Counted from the first letter of the stretch, positions 34,382 through 41,570 are shown. The stretch is 61,939 nt of DNA from an uncultured Prevotellaceae bacterium (GCA_946186505.1 CAMHNI010000015.1:1-61939), one strand, 5' to 3'. The notes: a model not told the origin generated them from the sequence alone. Translations and numbers: made by a program.

Positions 34382-34399
34382 TAATTTTGCAGCAAAATT
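34382..34399. promoter_or_regulatory. Palindrome containing a TAATTTTG box
   Basis: AATTTTG-CAG-CAAAATT overlaps a -7-like box at 34,382-34,389. No gene follows closely on either strand, so it may be a chance or a relic operator. Confidence 0.3.
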
Positions 34400-34462
34400 G
34401 ATGGTGAGAACCACGATTTTGAGCAGATTTGGTGTATAAATAACTGAAAAAGCTCCACTTCC

Positions 34463-34494
34463 TTGGCTGGATGGGTATTTTTTTACTAATTTTG
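34463..34494 (+). promoter_or_regulatory. Promoter of the hairpin leader and envelope operon
   Basis: TTG at 34,463, a 21-bp spacer and TAATTTTG at 34,487-34,494. Transcription would start near 34,500 and give a leader of about 255 nt before the protease ATG at 34,757. Confidence 0.65.
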
Positions 34495-34555
34495 TCGAGG
34501 AATTAGCTCGTAAGGGCGCGTTCTATAACATTGAGGGAAAAATAGGAGCGTTATG

Positions 34556-34731
34556 CTTGTCTGATCACTGTAAAGCCTGAGAAACTCTACAAGTAAATCC
34601 AGATGACAGCGTAATTAGCTTCCACGTTTAGCGTGGACTGCTATTACTGTATCTTGGATTTCGGGTTTTCTCAGGGCCTACAGTGAAAGATATAGAATCG
34701 GTTCACGCTTCTTTTGTACCCGTAAGACAAG
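34556..34731 (+). ncRNA. Long imperfect hairpin: structured leader RNA or single-strand origin
   Basis: CTTGTCT (34,556-34,562) pairs with AGACAAG (34,725-34,731) around a 122-nt imperfect hairpin at 34,565-34,686. Successive helices: TCACTGTA/TACAGTGA, CCTGAGAAA/TTTCTCAGG, AAATCCA/TGGATTT, GAT/ATC, ACAG/CTGT, TAAT/ATTA, AGC/GCT and TCCACG/CGTGGA, about 44 pairs with small bulges mostly on the 5' arm. The apical region contains TAGCGT (34,629-34,634), identical to the CS-6 motif of ssoA-type single-strand origins found on MobV plasmids. It follows a consensus promoter, so a cis-acting RNA is the main alternative. No reverse transcriptase is near, which argues against a retron. Confidence 0.7.
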
Positions 34732-34756
34732 AGTAAAAACTAAAAACAAATAGTGT

Positions 34757-35935
34757 ATGAGAAAACTACTTATTGCAGGAATTCTTGTGTTGGCAAGTTT
34801 GTCAATGCTTGTTGGTTGCAAAAGTGAACCCACAAAAAAAACTCCAGAAGAGTTGTTTAAGGAATGTGCATCGGGTGTTGTGCTGATTTATTGTGAGTCA
34901 TATTACTCTATTACCCTGCCAACAGGTCAGACACTGTACATAACAGGGCTTGACGAAAATGGTGATGCAGTAAACGTGACCACAGACGAGGAACTAATCA
35001 AGAGGAACTGCAATCGTATGTTCGGTACAGGGTTCTTCATCGACAGCAAGGGCGACATTATGACAAACAGGCATGTCGTGGATGTAGCGATGGATGAGTT
35101 TGAAGCCCAAGAGAAGATAGTAACTTCCCTGAAAAGAGAACGCCAAACATACATTGACTCCATGGAAATGGCAAGACAGGCTTATGCAGAGCTGGAAGAG
35201 AAAAAGAGGGAATGTTATAGTCAAGATGTCTTTGGTAATGTATATGTGTCGAACCAGGAAATGCTACAAAAGATTAATATTGTCATGGCCAACGTGGAAG
35301 AGCGATTTAATGGATGGCGTTATTTGTGTGATTATATCTCTGCTAATGCGAATCCGAGGTCTATTAAGGTGAAGACATTTTCCAAACTGGGCATTGCTTA
35401 TAATGATACTCATATCGAAGACTTTAACGATTTTTTGAAAGGGAATCCCTGTATCGTCCGCAAGATTTCGAGACGTGAGAATGCAGACTTGGCAATTATT
35501 CAGCTGAAGAAGAAACAGACGCCAGAACATGCCCACGTATTTGATGTGTCAGGTAAGGTTATGAAGGAAAAAGAGTCCAAATCTATCGGTGATTACTTCA
35601 ATCAGATTGTCTCCGGTGAAACTCCGATGGAGGAAGTGGAAGCGGATGAACTGAAAATGGACCAACAACTATACATGATAGGCTACAATCATGGCATAGC
35701 AATTGCCCAGACAAGGGAAGGCATCAAAGCTCAGATGACCAGTGGAAAGATAACTCAGTTGCCAGACGGTGAAAGACTACTCTATAGTATCCCTACCATG
35801 CAAGGGTCTTCTGGAAGTCCTGTCATTGATGAGGACGGATGTCTGAGAGGAGTCAACTTTGCCAAGGCCACACTCAATGATGATTTCAACTTTGGCATCC
35901 CAATGAATCTGATTAAGAACTTTTTAAATGAATAA
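34757..35935 (+). CDS. Trypsin-like serine protease, lipoprotein
   Basis: A 392-residue lipoprotein (lipobox SMLVGC, Cys21) with an S1/S1C-type protease fold. The triad is intact: His106 in TNRHVV, Asp244 in NADLAIIQL and Ser352 in QGSSGSPV. Between His and Asp there is a roughly 110-residue insertion that is largely charged coiled coil (EKIVTSLKRERQTYIDSMEM). There is no PDZ domain, unlike DegP/DegS. It is anchored in the envelope and probably cleaves or senses a partner there. First gene of a five-gene operon, with only 4 bp to the next start. Confidence 0.85.
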   Translation: MRKLLIAGILVLASLSMLVGCKSEPTKKTPEELFKECASGVVLIYCESYYSITLPTGQTLYITGLDENGDAVNVTTDEELIKRNCNRMFGTGFFIDSKGDIMTNRHVVDVAMDEFEAQEKIVTSLKRERQTYIDSMEMARQAYAELEEKKRECYSQDVFGNVYVSNQEMLQKINIVMANVEERFNGWRYLCDYISANANPRSIKVKTFSKLGIAYNDTHIEDFNDFLKGNPCIVRKISRRENADLAIIQLKKKQTPEHAHVFDVSGKVMKEKESKSIGDYFNQIVSGETPMEEVEADELKMDQQLYMIGYNHGIAIAQTREGIKAQMTSGKITQLPDGERLLYSIPTMQGSSGSPVIDEDGCLRGVNFAKATLNDDFNFGIPMNLIKNFLNE

Positions 35936-35939
35936 TGTT

Positions 35940-36704
35940 ATGGAGGAAAAGAAATTGTGTCCCTATTGTGGAGAAGAGATTCTGGCTGTTGCCAAGAAAT
36001 GTAAGCATTGTGGTGAGTGGCTGGACAAAAAGGAGAGTGTCGAGACACGAATAGAACCGCAATACATTCCTGAGAAAAAAGTGACATTCAAGAAGTGGTG
36101 GATTGCAATTCTCATAATTCTTGCCATTGTGGTAGGACTGTTTGTTGTGATATCCAACCATCAGAATGAGCCAGGTAAAGAGCCGCTGGCAGAAAAGGCA
36201 GATCCCGTGATAAACTTTGCAGAGCCTGATGAAGAGGACGATGCAGCATACCAAAACAAAGACGAAGTCCGTGCCCAATCTGCTCCAAAGGTCATCGTGG
36301 CACCTAAAACGGAAGAAGCAGCAACTGAAAACTATGATACTGAGGAACTTCTAAGTCTTGGTGAGAGCTATGAAAAGGGGATTGGCGTGGAGGAAGACCA
36401 TGAGACGGCCTTTTATTATTACGAGAAGGCCGCTAATACAGGTGACCCCGCTGCACTCAACAAGTTAGGCAATATGTATGCACAAGGTAAGGGTTGTACT
36501 AAAGATGCATACAAAGCAGCTACTTATTATCTTGCTGCTGCAGAAAAGGGGAACAAATACGCACAGCATAATATAGCATTCTGCTATTGGGACGGTGTTG
36601 GTGTTGAAAAGGATCGAGAAAAGGCAGTGATGTGGATGCGTCAATCTGCTGCACAAGGATATGAGAAAGCAAAGAAAGCATTAAAAACAATGGGAGTTGA
36701 CTGA
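35940..36704 (+). CDS. Zinc-ribbon, single-span membrane protein with Sel1 repeats
   Basis: 254 residues. An N-terminal zinc ribbon (Cys7, Cys10, Cys21, Cys24: CPYCGEEILAVAKKCKHCG) is followed by one transmembrane helix (about residues 52-73, WWIAILIILAIVVGLFVVI), an acidic linker, and three Sel1-like repeats (SLGESYEKGIGVEEDHETA; KLGNMYAQGKGCTKDAYKA; CYWDGVGVEKDREKA). The ribbon faces the cytoplasm and the repeats the periplasm, or the reverse. ATG 35,940 is chosen because the next gene begins the same way; ATG 35,928 is also possible. The ribbon nearly duplicates that of the next gene. Confidence 0.82.
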   Translation: MEEKKLCPYCGEEILAVAKKCKHCGEWLDKKESVETRIEPQYIPEKKVTFKKWWIAILIILAIVVGLFVVISNHQNEPGKEPLAEKADPVINFAEPDEEDDAAYQNKDEVRAQSAPKVIVAPKTEEAATENYDTEELLSLGESYEKGIGVEEDHETAFYYYEKAANTGDPAALNKLGNMYAQGKGCTKDAYKAATYYLAAAEKGNKYAQHNIAFCYWDGVGVEKDREKAVMWMRQSAAQGYEKAKKALKTMGVD

Positions 36705-36706
36705 TT

Positions 36707-37357
36707 ATGGAAGAGACGAAACGATGCCCTTATTGTGGGGAAGAGATTCTTGCCGTAGCAAAGAAATGTAAGCACTGCGGCGAGTGGTTGGAAACTAAAG
36801 AGTCAGAAAAGGAGAAGAAAGCTTGTCCGATTTGTGGCGAGTTAGTAGACGCAGACCTCGAAGTCTGTACGTACTGCAAAGAACCAATCCATTTTAACGA
36901 TTTACATCAAGAGCCCATAGTGTTTTCGCAAAGCCACGAGAATCTAAGGGTAGGTGATGATAATCAAAGTGTTTATTGCAAGAATTGTAAAACTCCACTA
37001 AGTATTGATGCAGAGGGTTGTCCAAATTGTGGAGATAAAGACCCATTATATTTCAAGAGAATTAAAAGGTTAGAAACAATAGCGACATGGAGTGGTATGG
37101 CAATAGTTTTTGCTCTTCTATATTTTTCCGTTGAGTATATGGGGCTAAGAATCAACCTGAAGCCTGAGTGGTTAGGTTTTGTATGCTATATGATTGTATG
37201 GTTCATTTTGTGTGGAATATTTAGTGTATTGGTCAAACGGGTGTTGTTTCAATCGACAATCAAAGATTATGAGAGAACGATGCAACGCATATTTACCGAC
37301 ATCGGGAATCCTGCTGCCATTGAACGCTGGAGAGCTAAAGTGGAGAAACTACTATAA
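36707..37357 (+). CDS. Triple zinc-ribbon membrane protein
   Basis: 216 residues starting 2 bp after the preceding stop. Three CxxC...CxxC ribbons: Cys7/10/21/24, Cys40/43/54/57 and Cys91/94/105/108. Two transmembrane helices follow (about 124-142 and 155-176), then a charged helical tail (IKDYERTMQRIFTDIGNP). The first 24 residues are almost identical to those of the upstream protein, indicating recent duplication or selection for a shared partner. No enzyme motif. The two ribbon proteins probably act in one membrane complex (inference). Confidence 0.8.
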   Translation: MEETKRCPYCGEEILAVAKKCKHCGEWLETKESEKEKKACPICGELVDADLEVCTYCKEPIHFNDLHQEPIVFSQSHENLRVGDDNQSVYCKNCKTPLSIDAEGCPNCGDKDPLYFKRIKRLETIATWSGMAIVFALLYFSVEYMGLRINLKPEWLGFVCYMIVWFILCGIFSVLVKRVLFQSTIKDYERTMQRIFTDIGNPAAIERWRAKVEKLL

Positions 37358-37370
37358 CAACGAAACAAAA

Positions 37371-37844
37371 ATGATTATTATGAAGAAAACTAATTGGTTG
37401 CTTGCACTCATTGCTGTTGTTCTGATGTGCTCATGCAGGCAAATTGCACAATCAAGCATCGAAAGCAGCGTTGAAGATTTAAATGAAAGATGCCCTATAA
37501 AACTGGGGAAGGTTGATGTCCTTAAAAAAGTGGAATATAGGAATAACGCCATTTGTTTCTATGTAACAGAGAACGAAGAAAGAGACACGGACTTTAGTTC
37601 TTTAACTTCTGAGCAGATAGAGAAAGCGGAAAATAGTTTGGACTTTAAACGGGAGATGGTTGGAATGTGTCTGGCTAATAAAGTTGTTTTAGAAGAATTA
37701 GATAACATCACAGAAACAATGGCCGATGAAGTCGGTTTGACTTTTAGGGTGTTTATCAAAGGAGGAACTTCCAAGAGGGTTCTAAAGACAGAATTGTCAT
37801 GGAAGGAAATACAAGATTTAAGGTCTGAAGCATCAGAATGGTAA
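37371..37844 (+). CDS. Small lipoprotein of unknown function
   Basis: 157 residues from ATG 37,371 (154 from ATG 37,380, which starts MKKTNWLLAL). The lipobox is LMCSC. The mature part is mixed alpha/beta with an acidic middle (TENEERDTDFSSLTSEQIEK) and a closing VGLTFRVFIKGGTSKRV strand. The pattern resembles periplasmic DUF-type lipoproteins, but no family was recognised. It lies 13 bp after the triple-ribbon gene and 28 bp before the LRR gene, inside the same operon. Confidence 0.72.
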   Translation: MIIMKKTNWLLALIAVVLMCSCRQIAQSSIESSVEDLNERCPIKLGKVDVLKKVEYRNNAICFYVTENEERDTDFSSLTSEQIEKAENSLDFKREMVGMCLANKVVLEELDNITETMADEVGLTFRVFIKGGTSKRVLKTELSWKEIQDLRSEASEW

Positions 37845-37872
37845 AACGGAAAGGGTTCAATTGGAAAAGCAT

Positions 37873-39057
37873 ATGAAATACATTTTAATAGTTTTAATGT
37901 TCATCATGCCTGTTATGACAAATGCAGGCACCATTGAAATTAATGGTATCTATTACAATATAGATAAAGAAAACGGGACTGCTTCGGTTGCCAGTTCACC
38001 AATGGATTCAAAGTATTCGGGCGATATAATTATACCAGAGACTATATTCTACGAGTCCGTGGAATATGCTGTGACGGGAATTTCTGATAATGCTTTCTAT
38101 TTTTGTCCAGAGCTATTGAGTGTAATAATTGGTGATAATGTGAGGGAGATTGGCACGACAGCTTTTTCTGATTGCGATAAATTGTCAAATGTGCAATTTG
38201 GGAAAAAGGTAGAAAGTATTGGCAAAATGGCATTTGCAAGCTGTACATCACTTATAAAAATTGTCCTCCCTGATGGAGTTGGAACAATAGGAGATTCGGC
38301 ATTCTTAGGCTGCACAAAAATGGCATCAATCGCCCTGCCTGGAAGTCTGGCACAGATTGGCAATATGGCGTTTTACTGTTGTGTGGCATTAGAGAGCATT
38401 AACATTCCTGAAGGTATCATTGAGATTAATGAACAAACCTTTTACGGTTGCTCGGGGATGAAATCTGTCAATTTCCCATCCAGTTTGCAACGTATCGGTG
38501 GCGCTGCATTTTACGGATGCAGTAGTCTGCTGTCACTTAATCTGCCACCGTGTATTGCTTCCATTGGCGAGGGCGCTTTTGCTCTCTGCGAATCCCTGAC
38601 CGAGCTTATAATTCCAAATGGTCTTACAAAAATAGAAAAGATGGCCTTTTATGGCGGCTTCGGCCTGAAGAAAATCATGCTACCTGCAACTATTACATCA
38701 ATTGGCGAGATGGCATTTTACTCCATGGGCATCATCTATGGTGGCGATGTTTACTGTTATGCCACAGAAGTACCTGTAGTTGACAAGAATGGTTTCTATG
38801 TTGACATAATAAGTCATAAGGGTACACTGCATGTACCTGCTGCATCAGTGGATAATTACCGCAGTGCGCCACAATGGAAATTGTTTGCTAAGATTTTGCC
38901 TATTGCGGACGAAGAAACATATCCATCTGCAATCAATTCTATTGATGTGAATAATAGTTCGTCAAAATCTGCTACAATCTATAGCATCGACGGACAGCGA
39001 CTATCACAGCCAAAGAAAGGAATCAATATTATCAATGGCAAAAAGGTCGTTTTTTAG
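37873..39057 (+). CDS. BspA-like leucine-rich-repeat secreted protein
   Basis: 394 residues with a signal peptide (MKYILIVLMFIMPVMTNA) and about ten 23-residue LRR_5/BspA-type repeats (units like LTKIEKMAFYGGFGLKKIMLP and SIGDSAFLGCTKMASIALP). The C-terminus ATIYSIDGQRLSQPKKGINIINGKK matches the tail of the large secreted protein at 19,738-22,470. BspA-type proteins bind host or microbial surfaces. It is the last gene of the cargo operon and is followed by a terminator. TTG 37,861 is rejected in favour of ATG 37,873. Confidence 0.85.
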   Translation: MKYILIVLMFIMPVMTNAGTIEINGIYYNIDKENGTASVASSPMDSKYSGDIIIPETIFYESVEYAVTGISDNAFYFCPELLSVIIGDNVREIGTTAFSDCDKLSNVQFGKKVESIGKMAFASCTSLIKIVLPDGVGTIGDSAFLGCTKMASIALPGSLAQIGNMAFYCCVALESINIPEGIIEINEQTFYGCSGMKSVNFPSSLQRIGGAAFYGCSSLLSLNLPPCIASIGEGAFALCESLTELIIPNGLTKIEKMAFYGGFGLKKIMLPATITSIGEMAFYSMGIIYGGDVYCYATEVPVVDKNGFYVDIISHKGTLHVPAASVDNYRSAPQWKLFAKILPIADEETYPSAINSIDVNNSSSKSATIYSIDGQRLSQPKKGINIINGKKVVF

Positions 39058-39148
39058 AAAAGAGAACTTTTAAAGTTGCTAAGCAAATATACAAATTGTT
39101 AGGACTGTTTTTCTTCACTATTAAGTAATAATCATTAATGTTTCAATA

Positions 39149-39183
39149 GCGGTACAATCTAATTTGGTTGTACCGCCTTTTAT
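39149..39183 (+). terminator. Terminator of the envelope operon
   Basis: GCGGTACAA pairs perfectly with TTGTACCGC (9 bp, 10-nt loop), followed by CTTTTATAT. It also lies after the converging XRE gene. Confidence 0.85.
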
Positions 39184-39204
39184 ATTTGTTAGATTCACTT
39201 GTTC

Positions 39205-39462
39205 TTATCCTTTCAACAGTTCTGTCTTTATTATGATAGGCTTACCACAGTGAGGGCAAACATCTGCTGAAGGATGGACTTCTACTTCATCACGGAAGAA
39301 GTCTCCCACATTACAGCCAACAACAGACGCAATTCGCTGTAAGGTGTTGATTGTGGGATTCCGGCTCAGATTTTGAGAAAGAGTGACACGTGTGATCCCC
39401 ATCTCACTCGCAACACGTTCAATTGTCCACCCTTTTTCTTTAATAACTGATTTGACATCCAT
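39205..39462 (-). CDS. XRE-family regulator with C-terminal zinc-knuckle
   Basis: 85 residues. A Cro/C1-type helix-turn-helix covers residues about 1-60 (WTIERVASEMGITRVTLSQN, NPTINTLQRIASVVG). The C-terminal CPHCGKP suggests half of a metal-binding site that could be completed by dimerisation. It is transcribed divergently from the nuclease/AAA+ pair across a 217-bp region full of inverted ATTTTAG and TCATACATTT repeats, so it very likely represses both directions. Confidence 0.82.
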   Translation of the reverse strand: MDVKSVIKEKGWTIERVASEMGITRVTLSQNLSRNPTINTLQRIASVVGCNVGDFFRDEVEVHPSADVCPHCGKPIIIKTELLKG

Positions 39463-39488
39463 AAACGTATGATTATATTAAGCGTTTG

Positions 39489-39496
39489 CAAATATA
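39489..39496 (-). promoter_or_regulatory. Promoter -7 box of the XRE regulator
   Basis: The minus strand reads TATATTTG, 27 bp before the start codon. Confidence 0.55.
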
Positions 39497-39559
39497 ATAA
39501 ATGTATCTCAAATGCAAGAATAAACACATACATTATTAAATTCTTTTAATATTTAAGTC

Positions 39560-39640
39560 ATACATTTTGATTTTAGTTAAGTAATACTAAAATCATACAT
39601 TTTTCTTTGAGTTTATTTGGCGGTATGATTAAAATCAATT
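39560..39640. promoter_or_regulatory. Operator-like repeats between XRE and nuclease genes
   Basis: Two TCATACATTT motifs flank a perfect 9-bp inverted repeat GATTTTAGT / ACTAAAATC. A further TGATT-A-AATCA palindrome lies near 39,627-39,638, just upstream of the rightward -7 box. GTATGATT also occurs by the XRE start. Confidence 0.6.
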
Positions 39641-39647
39641 ATCTTTG
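39640..39647 (+). promoter_or_regulatory. Promoter -7 box of the nuclease/AAA+ genes
   Basis: TATCTTTG, 33 bp before ATG 39,680. Confidence 0.6.
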
Positions 39648-39679
39648 CATGTAGATACTAACAATTAAATATAGGGTAT

Positions 39680-40201
39680 ATGAACATCAACATTACACAA
39701 GAGAAAACGGCACAGAAATTGAAGAAAGTGCCAAGTCGCATCAAAATGCGTACGGAGTCTGAGGTACGTGCCTATAGTTATTTACCTGATCCTATAAAAG
39801 AAAAATTCTTGAGGAATCGAAAAGTGAGGTTTGCAAGATGCCACGTGTACTATCCTGACCTTCTTTTGCCAGAAGCAAAGATTGTCATTGAGATAGACGG
39901 AAGTTCTCATTCATCCCCCAAAGCACAAAAGCATGACAGAAAGAAAGACAAGGAGTTTACAGAAAACGGGTATGCTATGATTAGAATCAAGAACGAGGCA
40001 ACAATATGTAAAACCACGTTCCTTTACAAACTGTATTACGAACTCATTAAGTTTTCTGATATCAAAGAGAGAAAAGGTGGTCAGAGGTTTGTTGAGTGTA
40101 TTGAGGATTATCTCTATGCGGCTGACGAGGAAGAATATCTCGTTGACGAATCAGAACTTCAGTTTACAGATATTTTCCACGAATACACAATTAACGGTTA
40201 G
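39680..40201 (+). CDS. Vsr/DUF559-like PD-(D/E)XK endonuclease candidate
   Basis: 173 residues. The core reads YYPDLLLPEAKIVIEIDGSS: Asp60 and Glu71-x-Asp73 sit where DUF559/Vsr-like nucleases carry their metal-binding acids, followed by His77 and a basic DRKKDKEF helix (86-93) and the strand GYAMIRIKN. The first 45 residues are basic and may bind DNA; the C-terminal 50 are acidic and unlike the family. Members cut DNA (Vsr at T:G mismatches) or are uncharacterised. It lies 14 bp before the AAA+ gene and divergent from the XRE regulator, suggesting a regulated nuclease system. Confidence 0.72.
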   Translation: MNINITQEKTAQKLKKVPSRIKMRTESEVRAYSYLPDPIKEKFLRNRKVRFARCHVYYPDLLLPEAKIVIEIDGSSHSSPKAQKHDRKKDKEFTENGYAMIRIKNEATICKTTFLYKLYYELIKFSDIKERKGGQRFVECIEDYLYAADEEEYLVDESELQFTDIFHEYTING

Positions 40202-40215
40202 AGGAGGGTTGAATA

Positions 40216-41445
40216 ATGACAGACAATTGTGATAGCGGTATCCTGTTAGGTAGGAAAGAATGCTTTTTTCAACTTGCAGATACCGAGATGAGACTGTTCC
40301 AAGTGAAGGATGGCAACAGATATCAAGTCCTCATTCAGGAGAACTCCAAGGAAGACAATCCGTCCTTCCCCAAACGATTTGATATTAGTGACCCCAAGGC
40401 AAAACCTGTGATGGGAGGAAGCAATTGGTGTCTTGACAGGTGTATCGGCATGATACATTTGAACAGGACAAGTACTACATTTCCTGACTCTGAATACGAT
40501 TTTGTAGAGGTTAAGCCATCTTTTGAAAGGGTCATTTCCGAAGAGGAAGGCTTTCCTCCTGAATGGATAAAGACAAGAAGAATTTCTCAGCATGTGGATA
40601 TACTCTATCCATTTAAGCATCCTATGGAGGAACTAAACAAGCTGGTGGGATGTGAGGATATCAAAAAAAGACTGATAGAGTTCAAATCACTTGCCGAGTA
40701 TAACAAGGCATGTATGCGTCAGTCACCAGAGTATCCAGTGATGCAGATATTCCTTCACTCTATCTTCTATGGAAATCCTGGCACAGGCAAATCTACCGTC
40801 TGTCGACTCTATGGCTCACTTCTCAAAGAGACGGGACTGTTAAGCAAAGGCCACGTCGTTGTAGCTGACAGGAAGATATTTACCGGTGATTGCTTTGGTG
40901 ATACGGAAGACATATTGAGAGAACTGATTAAGTACAGTGAGGGAGGCATCTTACTGTTTGATGAAGCATACCTTCTGGAGGGTACCCATCCAAATGACCC
41001 AAACAAGATGGTGCTGCCGATGCTGTTGTCTGAACTTGCTGATACAAAGAAGAAGGATTTCGCCGTAGTCCTATGTGGATATAAGGATAAGCTCGACAGG
41101 ATGCTCGAGCAGAATCCTGGTCTCTACTCGCGATTCGTGAACCGCTTCAAGTTCAAAGATTATACACTCGACGAGTTAGCAGAGATAGGAATTCGCTACT
41201 TGAAGACTTTCGGACATACGTTCACACTTGATGGCCTGGCAAGTTTCCGTGAGGAACTTGCATCCGCTATGTCGGGTAGCAGCAAGACCTCATGGGCAAA
41301 CGCACGTTCTGTTAAGAGCATGATAGAACAGATATACATTAGACGCGCAATGCGCTACAGCAAAGACGGCGAACTTGACCGAGAAATAACAGCAGAAGAC
41401 ATCTGTTCCATTCCTTACGAACGCAGTCGAAGGATAGGATTTTAA
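40216..41445 (+). CDS. CbbX/SpoVK-type AAA+ ATPase
   Basis: 409 residues. The N-terminal 130 residues are a distinct beta-rich domain with no recognised family. The AAA+ module carries Walker A GNPGTGKST (186-194), Walker B ILLFDE (245-250) and an arginine finger in NPGLYSRF (Arg306), the layout of the CbbX/SpoVK branch whose members remodel proteins. A helical lid follows (LDELAEIGIRYLKTFGHTF, and WANARSVKSMIEQIYIRRAM). Paired with an upstream nuclease, it could load, release or restrain it. It is the last gene before the right attachment site, a usual cargo position. Confidence 0.85.
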   Translation: MTDNCDSGILLGRKECFFQLADTEMRLFQVKDGNRYQVLIQENSKEDNPSFPKRFDISDPKAKPVMGGSNWCLDRCIGMIHLNRTSTTFPDSEYDFVEVKPSFERVISEEEGFPPEWIKTRRISQHVDILYPFKHPMEELNKLVGCEDIKKRLIEFKSLAEYNKACMRQSPEYPVMQIFLHSIFYGNPGTGKSTVCRLYGSLLKETGLLSKGHVVVADRKIFTGDCFGDTEDILRELIKYSEGGILLFDEAYLLEGTHPNDPNKMVLPMLLSELADTKKKDFAVVLCGYKDKLDRMLEQNPGLYSRFVNRFKFKDYTLDELAEIGIRYLKTFGHTFTLDGLASFREELASAMSGSSKTSWANARSVKSMIEQIYIRRAMRYSKDGELDREITAEDICSIPYERSRRIGF

Positions 41446-41541
41446 ATGAAATGATAATATTAAGAGGTGTGAAAAGACTTCAGGAATATACACGAAATTA
41501 CAGCTTATTTCATCGGGCAGAAATGAAACACTTTTCACTTA

Positions 41542-41563
41542 AAAAGGTCACCTGAAGGTCACC
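41542..41563. repeat. Right paired AAGGTCACC motif
   Basis: Identical over 22 bp and in the same orientation as 25,211-25,232; lies 78 bp inside the right core repeat. Confidence 0.85.
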
Positions 41564-41570
41564 TTTAAAA

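Noticed and set aside
34565..34686. Integron attC site
   Set aside because: The long imperfect hairpin lacks the GTTRRRY/RYYYAAC core sites and no integron integrase of IntI type is present.
34556..34731. Retron-like RNA (outer inverted repeats around a long hairpin)
   Set aside because: No reverse transcriptase gene anywhere nearby; the downstream gene is a protease.
41446..41541. A further small gene after the AAA+ ATPase
   Set aside because: No open frame with start and plausible content; the region holds only the arm-type repeat, terminator and attachment core.
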